From Cladorhizidae sp. MBARI D1340-BT2 (taxonomy: Eukaryota > Porifera > Demospongiae > Poecilosclerida > Cladorhizidae), in NCBI GenBank assembly GCA_028752905.1, contig JAQNBH010000008.1, forward strand, positions 1,318,346 to 1,382,345: a stretch of 64,000 nt of DNA, in the 5' to 3' direction. How positions within the stretch are numbered: the stretch's first letter is position 1; each line of letters opens with the position of its first letter. Shown piece by piece: positions 13,901 to 26,400 of this stretch. The position numbers and the translations under genes were made by a program. The notes under the pieces are model-generated. The model saw nothing but the letters and a program-made list of their open reading frames with translations, ran no database searches and had not been told where the DNA came from.

Positions 13901-16900
13901 TAGTCTATTAAGCTAATAATAAGGGGCACTAGTCTATTAAGCTAATAATAAGGGGCACTAGTCTATTAAGCTAATAATAAGGGGCACTAGTCTATTAAGC
14001 TAATAATAAGGGGCACTAGTCTATTAAGCTAATAATAAGGGGCACTAGTCTATTAAGCTAATAATAAGGGGCACTAGTCTATTAAGCTAATAATAAGGGG
14101 CACTAGTCTATTAAGCTAATAATAAGGGGCACTAGTCTATTAAGCTAATAATAAGGGGCACTAGTCTATTAAGCTAATAATAAGGGGCACTAGTCTATTA
14201 AGCTAATAATAAGGGGCACTAGTCTATTAAGCTAATAATAAGGGGCACTAGTCTATTAAGCTAATAATAAGGGGCACTAGTCTATTAAGCTAATAATAAG
14301 GGGCACTAGTCTATTAAGCTAATAATAAGGGGCACTAGTCTATTAAGCTAATAATAAGGGGCACTAGTCTATTAAGCTAATAATAAGGGGCACTAGTCTA
14401 TTAAGCTAATAATAAGGGGCACTAGTCTATTAAGCTAATAATAAGGGGCACTAGTCTATTAAGCTAATAATAAGGGGCACTAGTCTATTAAGCTAATAAT
14501 AAGGGGCACTAGTCTATTAAGCTAATAATAAGGGGCACTAGTCTATTAAGCTAATAATAAGGGGCACTAGTCTATTAAGCTAATAATAAGGGGCACTAGT
14601 CTATTAAGCTAATAATAAGGGGCACTAGTCTATTAAGCTAATAATAAGGGGCACTAGTCTATTAAGCTAATAATAAGGGGCACTAGTCTATTAAGCTAAT
14701 AATAAGGGGCACTAGTCTATTAAGCTAATAATAAGGGGCACTAGTCTATTAAGCTAATAATAAGGGGCACTAGTCTATTAAGCTAATAATAAGGGGCACT
14801 AGTCTATTAAGCTAATAATAAGGGGCACTAGTCTATTAAGCTAATAATAAGGGGCACTAGTCTATTAAGCTAATAATAAGGGGCACTAGTCTATTAAGCT
14901 AATAATAAGGGGCACTAGTCTATTAAGCTAATAATAAGGGGCACTAGTCTATTAAGCTAATAATAAGGGGCACTAGTCTATTAAGCTAATAATAAGGGGC
15001 ACTAGTCTATTAAGCTAATAATAAGGGGCACTAGTCTATTAAGCTAATAATAAGGGGCACTAGTCTATTAAGCTAATAATAAGGGGCACTAGTCTATTAA
15101 GCTAATAATAAGGGGCACTAGTCTATTAAGCTAATAATAAGGGGCACTAGTCTATTAAGCTAATAATAAGGGGCACTAGTCTATTAAGCTAATAATAAGG
15201 GGCACTAGTCTATTAAGCTAATAATAAGGGGCACTAGTCTATTAAGCTAATAATAAGGGGCACTAGTCTATTAAGCTAATAATAAGGGGCACTAGTCTAT
15301 TAAGCTAATAATAAGGGGCACTAGTCTATTAAGCTAATAATAAGGGGCACTAGTCTATTAAGCTAATAATAAGGGGCACTAGTCTATTAAGCTAATAATA
15401 AGGGGCACTAGTCTATTAAGCTAATAATAAGGGGCACTAGTCTATTAAGCTAATAATAAGGGGCACTAGTCTATTAAGCTAATAATAAGGGGCACTAGTC
15501 TATTAAGCTAATAATAAGGGGCACTAGTCTATTAAGCTAATAATAAGGGGCACTAGTCTATTAAGCTAATAATAAGGGGCACTAGTCTATTAAGCTAATA
15601 ATAAGGGGCACTAGTCTATTAAGCTAATAATAAGGGGCACTAGTCTATTAAGCTAATAATAAGGGGCACTAGTCTATTAAGCTAATAATAAGGGGCACTA
15701 GTCTATTAAGCTAATAATAAGGGGCACTAGTCTATTAAGCTAATAATAAGGGGCACTAGTCTATTAAGCTAATAATAAGGGGCACTAGTCTATTAAGCTA
15801 ATAATAAGGGGCACTAGTCTATTAAGCTAATAATAAGGGGCACTAGTCTATTAAGCTAATAATAAGGGGCACTAGTCTATTAAGCTAATAATAAGGGGCA
15901 CTAGTCTATTAAGCTAATAATAAGGGGCACTAGTCTATTAAGCTAATAATAAGGGGCACTAGTCTATTAAGCTAATAATAAGGGGCACTAGTCTATTAAG
16001 CTAATAATAAGGGGCACTAGTCTATTAAGCTAATAATAAGGGGCACTAGTCTATTAAGCTAATAATAAGGGGCACTAGTCTATTAAGCTAATAATAAGGG
16101 GCACTAGTCTATTAAGCTAATAATAAGGGGCACTAGTCTATTAAGCTAATAATAAGGGGCACTAGTCTATTAAGCTAATAATAAGGGGCACTAGTCTATT
16201 AAGCTAATAATAAGGGGCACTAGTCTATTAAGCTAATAATAAGGGGCACTAGTCTATTAAGCTAATAATAAGGGGCACTAGTCTATTAAGCTAATAATAA
16301 GGGGCACTAGTCTATTAAGCTAATAATAAGGGGCACTAGTCTATTAAGCTAATAATAAGGGGCACTAGTCTATTAAGCTAATAATAAGGGGCACTAGTCT
16401 ATTAAGCTAATAATAAGGGGCACTAGTCTATTAAGCTAATAATAAGGGGCACTAGTCTATTAAGCTAATAATAAGGGGCACTAGTCTATTAAGCTAATAA
16501 TAAGGGGCACTAGTCTATTAAGCTAATAATAAGGGGCACTAGTCTATTAAGCTAATAATAAGGGGCACTAGTCTATTAAGCTAATAATAAGGGGCACTAG
16601 TCTATTAAGCTAATAATAAGGGGCACTAGTCTATTAAGCTAATAATAAGGGGCACTAGTCTATTAAGCTAATAATAAGGGGCACTAGTCTATTAAGCTAA
16701 TAATAAGGGGCACTAGTCTATTAAGCTAATAATAAGGGGCACTAGTCTATTAAGCTAATAATAAGGGGCACTAGTCTATTAAGCTAATAATAAGGGGCAC
16801 TAGTCTATTAAGCTAATAATAAGGGGCACTAGTCTATTAAGCTAATAATAAGGGGCACTAGTCTATTAAGCTAATAATAAGGGGCACTAGTCTATTAAGC

Positions 16901-19900
16901 TAATAATAAGGGGCACTAGTCTATTAAGCTAATAATAAGGGGCACTAGTCTATTAAGCTAATAATAAGGGGCACTAGTCTATTAAGCTAATAATAAGGGG
17001 CACTAGTCTATTAAGCTAATAATAAGGGGCACTAGTCTATTAAGCTAATAATAAGGGGCACTAGTCTATTAAGCTAATAATAAGGGGCACTAGTCTATTA
17101 AGCTAATAATAAGGGGCACTAGTCTATTAAGCTAATAATAAGGGGCACTAGTCTATTAAGCTAATAATAAGGGGCACTAGTCTATTAAGCTAATAATAAG
17201 GGGCACTAGTCTATTAAGCTAATAATAAGGGGCACTAGTCTATTAAGCTAATAATAAGGGGCACTAGTCTATTAAGCTAATAATAAGGGGCACTAGTCTA
17301 TTAAGCTAATAATAAGGGGCACTAGTCTATTAAGCTAATAATAAGGGGCACTAGTCTATTAAGCTAATAATAAGGGGCACTAGTCTATTAAGCTAATAAT
17401 AAGGGGCACTAGTCTATTAAGCTAATAATAAGGGGCACTAGTCTATTAAGCTAATAATAAGGGGCACTAGTCTATTAAGCTAATAATAAGGGGCACTAGT
17501 CTATTAAGCTAATAATAAGGGGCACTAGTCTATTAAGCTAATAATAAGGGCACTAGTCTATTAAGCTAATAATAAGGGCACTAGTCTATTAAGCTAATAA
17601 TAAGGGCACTAGTCTATTAAGCTAATAATAAGGGCACTAGTCTATTAAGCTAATAATAAGGGGCACTAGTCTATTAAGCTAATAATAAGGGGCACTAGTC
17701 TATTAAGCTAATAATAAGGGGCACTAGTCTATTAAGCTAATAATAAGGGGCACTAGTCTATTAAGCTAATAATAAGGGGCACTAGTCTATTAAGCTAATA
17801 ATAAGGGGCACTAGTCTATTAAGCTAATAATAAGGGGCACTAGTCTATTAAGCTAATAATAAGGGGCACTAGTCTATTAAGCTAATAATAAGGGGCACTA
17901 GTCTATTAAGCTAATAATAAGGGGCACTAGTCTATTAAGCTAATAATAAGGGCACTAGTCTATTAAGCTAATAATAAGGGGCACTAGTCTATTAAGCTAA
18001 TAATAAGGGGCACTAGTCTATTAAGCTAATAATAAGGGGCACTAGTCTATTAAGCTAATAATAAGGGCACTAGTCTATTAAGCTAATAATAAGGGGCACT
18101 AGTCTATTAAGCTAATAATAAGGGGCACTAGTCTATTAAGCTAATAATAAGGGGCACTAGTCTATTAAGCTAATAATAAGGGGCACTAGTCTATTAAGCT
18201 AATAATAAGGGGCACTAGTCTATTAAGCTAATAATAAGGGGCACTAGTCTATTAAGCTAATAATAAGGGGCACTAGTCTATTAAGCTAATAATAAGGGGC
18301 ACTAGTCTATTAATAATAATAAGGGGCACTAGTCTATTAAGCTAATAATAAGGGGCACTAGTCTATTAAGCTAATAATAAGGGGCACTAGTCTATTAAGC
18401 TAATAATAAGGGGCACTAGTCTATTAAGCTAATAATAAGGGGCACTAGTCTATTAAGCTAATAATAAGGGGCACTAGTCTATTAAGCTAATAATAAGGGG
18501 CACTAGTCTATTAAGCTAATAATAAGGGGCACTAGTCTATTAAGCTAATAATAAGGGGCACTAGTCTATTAAGCTAATAATAAGGGGCACTAGTCTATTA
18601 AGCTAATAATAAGGGGCACTAGTCTATTAAGCTAATAATAAGGGGCACTAGTCTATTAAGCTAATAATAAGGGGCACTAGTCTATTAAGCTAATAATAAG
18701 GGGCACTAGTCTATTAAGCTAATAATAAGGGGCACTAGTCTATTAAGCTAATAATAAGGGGCACTAGTCTATTAAGCTAATAATAAGGGGCACTAGTCTA
18801 TTAAGCTAATAATAAGGGCACTAGTCTATTAAGCTAATAATAAGGGCACTAGTCTATTAAGCTAATAATAAGGGGCACTAGTCTATTAAGCTAATAATAA
18901 GGGGCACTAGTCTATTAAGCTAATAATAAGGGGCACTAGTCTATTAAGCTAATAATAAGGGGCACTAGTCTATTAAGCTAATAATAAGGGCACTAGTCTA
19001 TTAAGCTAATAATAAGGGCACTAGTCTATTAAGCTAATAATAAGGGGCACTAGTCTATTAAGCTAATAATAAGGGGCACTAGTCTATTAAGCTAATAATA
19101 AGGGGCACTAGTCTATTAAGCTAATAATAAGGGGCACTAGTCTATTAAGCTAATAATAAGGGGCACTAGTCTATTAAGCTAATAATAAGGGCACTAGTCT
19201 ATTAAGCTAATAATAAGGGGCACTAGTCTATTAAGCTAATAATAAGGGGCACTAGTCTATTAAGCTAATAATAAGGGGCACTAGTCTATTAAGCTAATAA
19301 TAAGGGGCACTAGTCTATTAAGCTAATAATAAGGGGCACTAGTCTATTAAGCTAATAATAAGGGGCACTAGTCTATTAAGCTAATAATAAGGGCACTAGT
19401 CTATTAAGCTAATAATAAGGGCACTAGTCTATTAAGCTAATAATAAGGGCACTAGTCTATTAAGCTAATAATAAGGGCACTAGTCTATTAAGCTAATAAT
19501 AAGGGGCACTAGTCTATTAAGCTAATAATAAGGGGCACTAGTCTATTAAGCTAATAATAAGGGGCACTAGTCTATTAAGCTAATAATAAGGGCACTAGTC
19601 TATTAAGCTAATAATAAGGGCACTAGTCTATTAAGCTAATAATAAGGGGCACTAGTCTATTAAGCTAATAATAAGGGGCACTAGTCTATTAAGCTAATAA
19701 TAAGGGGCACTAGTCTATTAAGCTAATAATAAGGGGCACTAGTCTATTAAGCTAATAATAAGAGGCACTAGTCTATTAAGCTAATAATAAGGGCACTAGT
19801 CTATTAAGCTAATAATAAGGGGCACTAGTCTATTAAGCTAATAATAAGGGGCACTAGTCTATTAAGCTAATAATAAGGGCACTAGTCTATTAAGCTAATA

Positions 19901-22613
19901 ATAAGGGCACTAGTCTATTAAGCTAATAATAAGGGGCACTAGTCTATTAAGCTAATAATAAGGGCACTAGTCTATTAAGCTAATAATAAGGGGCACTAGT
20001 CTATTAAGCTAATAATAAGGGGCACTAGTCTATTAAGCTAATAATAAGGGGCACTAGTCTATTAAGCTAATAATAAGGGGCACTAGTCTATTAAGCTAAT
20101 AATAAGGGCACTAGTCTATTAAGCTAATAATAAGGGCACTAGTCTATTAAGCTAATAATAAGGGGCACTAGTCTATTAAGCTAATAATAAGGGGCACTAG
20201 TCTATTAAGCTAATAATAAGGGGCACTAGTCTATTAAGCTAATAATAAGGGGCACTAGTCTATTAAGCTAATAATAAGGGGCACTAGTCTATTAAGCTAA
20301 TAATAAGGGGCACTAGTCTATTAAGCTAATAATAAGGGGCACTAGTCTATTAAGCTAATAATAAGGGGCACTAGTCTATTAAGCTAATAATAAGGGCACT
20401 AGTCTATTAAGCTAATAATAAGGGGCACTAGTCTATTAAGCTAATAATAAGGGGCACTAGTCTATTAAGCTAATAATAAGGGCACTAGTCTATTAAGCTA
20501 ATAATAAGGGCACTAGTCTATTAAGCTAATAATAAGGGGCACTAGTCTATTAAGCTAATAATAAGGGCACTAGTCTATTAAGCTAATAATAAGGGGCACT
20601 AGTCTATTAAGCTAATAATAAGGGGCACTAGTCTATTAAGCTAATAATAAGGGGCACTAGTCTATTAAGCTAATAATAAGGGGCACTAGTCTATTAAGCT
20701 AATAATAAGGGCACTAGTCTATTAAGCTAATAATAAGGGGCACTAGTCTATTAAGCTAATAATAAGGGGCACTAGTCTATTAAGCTAATAATAAGGGGCA
20801 CTAGTCTATTAAGCTAATAATAAGGGGCACTAGTCTATTAAGCTAATAATAAGGGCACTAGTCTATTAAGCTAATAATAAGGGCACTAGTCTATTAAGCT
20901 AATAATAAGGGCACTAGTCTATTAAGCTAATAATAAGGGCACTAGTCTATTAAGCTAATAATAAGGGGCACTAGTCTATTAAGCTAATAATAAGGGGCAC
21001 TAGTCTATTAAGCTAATAATAAGGGGCACTAGTCTATTAAGCTAATAATAAGGGCACTAGTCTATTAAGCTAATAATAAGGGGCACTAGTCTATTAAGCT
21101 AATAATAAGGGCACTAGTCTATTAAGCTAATAATAAGGGGCACTAGTCTATTAAGCTAATAATAAGGGGCACTAGTCTATTAAGCTAATAATAAGGGGCA
21201 CTAGTCTATTAAGCTAATAATAAGGGCACTAGTCTATTAAGCTAATAATAAGGGGCACTAGTCTATTAAGCTAATAATAAGGGCACTAGTCTATTAAGCT
21301 AATAATAAGGGGCACTAGTCTATTAAGCTAATAATAAGGGCACTAGTCTATTAAGCTAATAATAAGGGGCACTAGTCTATTAAGCTAATAATAAGGGGCA
21401 CTAGTCTATTAAGCTAATAATAAGGGGCACTAGTCTATTAAGCTAATAATAAGGGGCACTAGTCTATTAAGCTAATAATAAGGGCACTAGTCTATTAAGC
21501 TAATAATAAGGGGCACTAGTCTATTAAGCTAATAATAAGGGGCACTAGTCTATTAAGCTAATAATAAGGGGCACTAGTCTATTAAGCTAATAATAAGGGG
21601 CACTAGTCTATTAAGCTAATAATAAGGGGCACTAGTCTATTAAGCTAATAATAAGGGCACTAGTCTATTAAGCTAATAATAAGGGGCACTAGTCTATTAA
21701 GCTAATAATAAGGGCACTAGTCTATTAAGCTAATAATAAGGGCACTAGTCTATTAAGCTAATAATAAGGGGCACTAGTCTATTAAGCTAATAATAAGGGG
21801 CACTAGTCTATTAAGCTAATAATAAGGGGCACTAGTCTATTAAGCTAATAATAAGGGCACTAGTCTATTAAGCTAATAATAAGGGGCACTAGTCTATTAA
21901 GCTAATAATAAGGGGCACTAGTCTATTAAGCTAATAATAAGGGCACTAGTCTATTAAGCTAATAATAAGGGCACTAGTCTATTAAGCTAATAATAAGGGC
22001 ACTAGTCTATTAAGCTAATAATAAGGGGCACTAGTCTATTAAGCTAATAATAAGGGGCACTAGTCTATTAAGCTAATAATAAGGGCACTAGTCTATTAAG
22101 CTAATAATAAGGGGCACTAGTCTATTAAGCTAATAATAAGGGGCACTAGTCTATTAAGCTAATAATAAGGGCACTAGTCTATTAAGCTAATAATAAGGGA
22201 CACTAGTCTATTAAGCTAATAATAAGGGCACTAGTCTATTAAGCTAATAATAAGGGCACTAGTCTATTAAGCTAATAATAAGGGCACTAGTCTATTAAGC
22301 TAATAATAAGGGCACTAGTCTATTAAGCTAATAATAAGGGCACTAGTCTATTAAGCTAATAATAAGGGCACTAGTCTATTAAGCTAATAATAAGGGGCAC
22401 TAGTCTATTAAGCTAATAATAAGGGGCACTAGTCTATTAAGCTAATAATAAGGGGCACTAGTCTATTAAGCTAATAATAAGGGCACTAGTCTATTAAGCT
22501 AATAATAAGGGGCACTAGTCTATTAAGCTAATAATAAGGGGCACTAGTCTATTAAGCTAATAATAAGGGGCACTAGTCTATTAAGCTAATAATAAGGGGC
22601 ACTAGTCTATTAA
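4992..22613. repeat. 29-bp tandem satellite, block 1
   Basis: About 610 head-to-tail copies of a 29-bp AT-rich unit (for example 4992-5020; it includes CACTAGTCTATTAAGC, then an AATAATAA run and a G-run). Each unit has one ACTAGT and one TTAA, and stop codons close all frames, so no gene is possible inside. From 4992 to about 17540 copies are essentially identical. Exceptions seen are a G-to-T at about 6675, an extra A near 10120 and one 28-bp unit near 10183. From about 17540 to 22613 the array becomes a mosaic of 29-bp (GGGG) and 28-bp (GGG) units, with one unit near 18311 lacking GC. The block ends at the TTAA where the piggyBac-like fragment is inserted. Confidence 0.98.
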
Positions 22614-22838
22614 CCCTCTCACTGGCATAAGCGACTTAAGTCGCAAAAACGGATTAACCGCGACGAAACAATTCATAAAAAATTAACCGTTTGCGGTATT
22701 AACTTCAAAAATTGTACGAATATGCCCAAAGCATGCCTCTAATATACCCCTGAATATCAGGAAAATACGGAATGAGGAAAGGGAAGTAAACATGCCAGCA
22801 AACATCACTTCCGGTTAATTCCCGGTCTCGAAGAAGAA

Positions 22839-23102
22839 ATGGCGACTTGCTTTAGAGTAGAGACGAAGCGTTAGACTTCCTATTTGAGGATGACTTCGGC
22901 CTGTCCGAGATTGACATTAGTGAATGAGAGGAAGAAAGTGCCTGTGCTTACCTGGGAAGTGGCGTAGTTGACAGTGATGCTATGGTAGCTATAACAGAAG
23001 CTGTTGGCACCGACCACGAAGCAAGTTTTCTAAGTATAGATCGCCCTACTCTGCCAAGCGAAGCTTCAGACGATAGCGATGGTCATGAAGATTTCCCCCA
23101 AG
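22839..23102 (+). pseudogene. Broken 5' exon of a piggyBac-like transposase
   Basis: An ATG at 22839 is closed by a stop after eleven codons. A shifted frame from about 22867 reads an acidic peptide (including LDFLFEDDFGLSEIDISE) interrupted by TGA at 22925-22927. It then continues open (EASFLSIDRP, EASDDSDGHEDF) to AG|GTAAGA at 23102/23103, a good splice-donor match. Acidic, Ser/Asp/Glu-rich N-termini are typical of piggyBac transposases; the catalytic DDD domain lies beyond the truncation. At least one frameshift and one nonsense change make it non-functional. A possible acceptor at about 23175 leads to another Glu-rich open stretch (23188-23286, 32 codons). Identity rests on context and composition only. 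Confidence 0.45.
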
Positions 23103-23398
23103 GTAAGAATAGATAAGAGTTGTATAGTAAAGCCTAGTAACTAGCATAATAATAACAACTATTTCTCCTGGGAAGGTAGTTTCACTCATGGAGCTGGAGG
23201 AGGAGGATGAGGAAGCAGCAGAGGAGAAGACAGGGTTGGAGGAGAGGTTATTTTACAAACAGTTGTTGTTGTTGACCAAAAGTTGACCAGCTAACATTGC
23301 TGGTTTCATGTGTAATATGAAATTGAGATGATATAAACCCGATATAAACCCTTTTATTTTACTTCCTGTCTCTTATAACAATATTCACATTTCTGTGG

Positions 23399-23417
23399 TT
23401 TGTTGCTAAGCAACAAA
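23399..23417. repeat. 19-bp hairpin palindrome in the transposon fragment
   Basis: TTTGTTGCTAAGCAACAAA has perfect 9-bp arms around one central A. It lies in the 3' part of the truncated insertion, about 58 bp before the satellite resumes. Its function is unknown; it could be internal structure or part of a second nested element. Confidence 0.6.
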
Positions 23418-23475
23418 AATTTAACATAACGTCCCTTCATGCATCAGCTATCACCTGATATATAGTTGTTCGGTA

Positions 23476-26400
23476 GGCACTAGTCTATTAAGCTAATAAT
23501 AAGGGGCACTAGTCTATTAAGCTAATAATAAGGGCACTAGTCTATTAAGCTAATAATAAGGGGCACTAGTCTATTAAGCTAATAATAAGGGGCACTAGTC
23601 TATTAAGCTAATAATAAGGGCACTAGTCTATTAAGCTAATAATAAGGGCACTAGTCTATTAAGCTAATAATAAGGGGCACTAGTCTATTAAGCTAATAAT
23701 AAGGGCACTAGTCTATTAAGCTAATAATAAGGGGCACTAGTCTATTAAGCTAATAATAAGGGGCACTAGTCTATTAAGCTAATAATAAGGGCACTAGTCT
23801 ATTAAGCTAATAATAAGGGGCACTAGTCTATTAAGCTAATAATAAGGGGCACTAGTCTATTAAGCTAATAATAAGGGGCACTAGTCTATTAAGCTAATAA
23901 TAAGGGGCACTAGTCTATTAAGCTAATAATAAGGGGCACTAGTCTATTAAGCTAATAATAAGGGGCACTAGTCTATTAAGCTAATAATAAGGGGCACTAG
24001 TCTATTAAGCTAATAATAAGGGGCACTAGTCTATTAAGCTAATAATAAGGGGCACTAGTCTATTAAGCTAATAATAAGGGGCACTAGTCTATTAAGCTAA
24101 TAATAAGGGGCACTAGTCTATTAAGCTAATAATAAGGGGCACTAGTCTATTAAGCTAATAATAAGGGGCACTAGTCTATTAAGCTAATAATAAGGGGCAC
24201 TAGTCTATTAAGCTAATAATAAGGGCACTAGTCTATTAAGCTAATAATAAGGGGCACTAGTCTATTAAGCTAATAATAAGGGGCACTAGTCTATTAAGCT
24301 AATAATAAGGGGCACTAGTCTATTAAGCTAATAATAAGGGGCACTAGTCTATTAAGCTAATAATAAGGGGCACTAGTCTATTAAGCTAATAATAAGGGGC
24401 ACTAGTCTATTAAGCTAATAATAAGGGGCACTAGTCTATTAAGCTAATAATAAGGGGCACTAGTCTATTAAGCTAATAATAAGGGGCACTAGTCTATTAA
24501 GCTAATAATAAGGGGCACTAGTCTATTAAGCTAATAATAAGGGGCACTAGTCTATTAAGCTAATAATAAGGGGCACTAGTCTATTAAGCTAATAATAAGG
24601 GGCACTAGTCTATTAAGCTAATAATAAGGGGCACTAGTCTATTAAGCTAATAATAAGGGGCACTAGTCTATTAAGCTAATAATAAGGGGCACTAGTCTAT
24701 TAAGCTAATAATAAGGGGCACTAGTCTATTAAGCTAATAATAAGGGGCACTAGTCTATTAAGCTAATAATAAGGGGCACTAGTCTATTAAGCTAATAATA
24801 AGGGGCACTAGTCTATTAAGCTAATAATAAGGGGCACTAGTCTATTAAGCTAATAATAAGGGGCACTAGTCTATTAAGCTAATAATAAGGGGCACTAGTC
24901 TATTAAGCTAATAATAAGGGGCACTAGTCTATTAAGCTAATAATAAGGGGCACTAGTCTATTAAGCTAATAATAAGGGGCACTAGTCTATTAAGCTAATA
25001 ATAAGGGGCACTAGTCTATTAAGCTAATAATAAGGGGCACTAGTCTATTAAGCTAATAATAAGGGGCACTAGTCTATTAAGCTAATAATAAGGGGCACTA
25101 GTCTATTAAGCTAATAATAAGGGCACTAGTCTATTAAGCTAATAATAAGGGGCACTAGTCTATTAAGCTAATAATAAGGGGCACTAGTCTATTAAGCTAA
25201 TAATAAGGGGCACTAGTCTATTAAGCTAATAATAAGGGGCACTAGTCTATTAAGCTAATAATAAGGGGCACTAGTCTATTAAGCTAATAATAAGGGGCAC
25301 TAGTCTATTAAGCTAATAATAAGGGGCACTAGTCTATTAAGCTAATAATAAGGGGCACTAGTCTATTAAGCTAATAATAAGGGGCACTAGTCTATTAAGC
25401 TAATAATAAGGGGCACTAGTCTATTAAGCTAATAATAAGGGGCACTAGTCTATTAAGCTAATAATAAGGGGCACTAGTCTATTAAGCTAATAATAAGGGG
25501 CACTAGTCTATTAAGCTAATAATAAGGGGCACTAGTCTATTAAGCTAATAATAAGGGGCACTAGTCTATTAAGCTAATAATAAGGGGCACTAGTCTATTA
25601 AGCTAATAATAAGGGGCACTAGTCTATTAAGCTAATAATAAGGGGCACTAGTCTATTAAGCTAATAATAAGGGGCACTAGTCTATTAAGCTAATAATAAG
25701 GGGCACTAGTCTATTAAGCTAATAATAAGGGGCACTAGTCTATTAAGCTAATAATAAGGGGCACTAGTCTATTAAGCTAATAATAAGGGGCACTAGTCTA
25801 TTAAGCTAATAATAAGGGGCACTAGTCTATTAAGCTAATAATAAGGGGCACTAGTCTATTAAGCTAATAATAAGGGGCACTAGTCTATTAAGCTAATAAT
25901 AAGGGGCACTAGTCTATTAAGCTAATAATAAGGGGCACTAGTCTATTAAGCTAATAATAAGGGGCACTAGTCTATTAAGCTAATAATAAGGGGCACTAGT
26001 CTATTAAGCTAATAATAAGGGGCACTAGTCTATTAAGCTAATAATAAGGGGCACTAGTCTATTAAGCTAATAATAAGGGGCACTAGTCTATTAAGCTAAT
26101 AATAAGGGGCACTAGTCTATTAAGCTAATAATAAGGGGCACTAGTCTATTAAGCTAATAATAAGGGGCACTAGTCTATTAAGCTAATAATAAGGGGCACT
26201 AGTCTATTAAGCTAATAATAAGGGGCACTAGTCTATTAAGCTAATAATAAGGGGCACTAGTCTATTAAGCTAATAATAAGGGGCACTAGTCTATTAAGCT
26301 AATAATAAGGGGCACTAGTCTATTAAGCTAATAATAAGGGGCACTAGTCTATTAAGCTAATAATAAGGGGCACTAGTCTATTAAGCTAATAATAAGGGGC

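Larger units (their letters stand above)
22614..23475 (+). mobile_element. Truncated piggyBac-like DNA transposon fragment
   Basis: An 862-bp stretch unlike the satellite, starting directly after a satellite TTAA (22610-22613) with CCCTCTCACTGG. TTAA followed by CCC is the usual left end of piggyBac-family elements, which insert at TTAA and duplicate it. Inside the end lie a perfect palindrome GCGACTTAAGTCGC (22631-22644) and inverted AAACGG/CCGTTT motifs (22647 and 22681 regions), as in subterminal repeats. A broken coding piece with an acidic N-terminus follows. The right junction (23475/23476) rejoins the satellite in mid-unit with no matching inverted end and no second TTAA, so the right part, including most of the transposase, is missing. 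The family call is inferred from end structure and composition; no catalytic domain is present. Confidence 0.6.
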
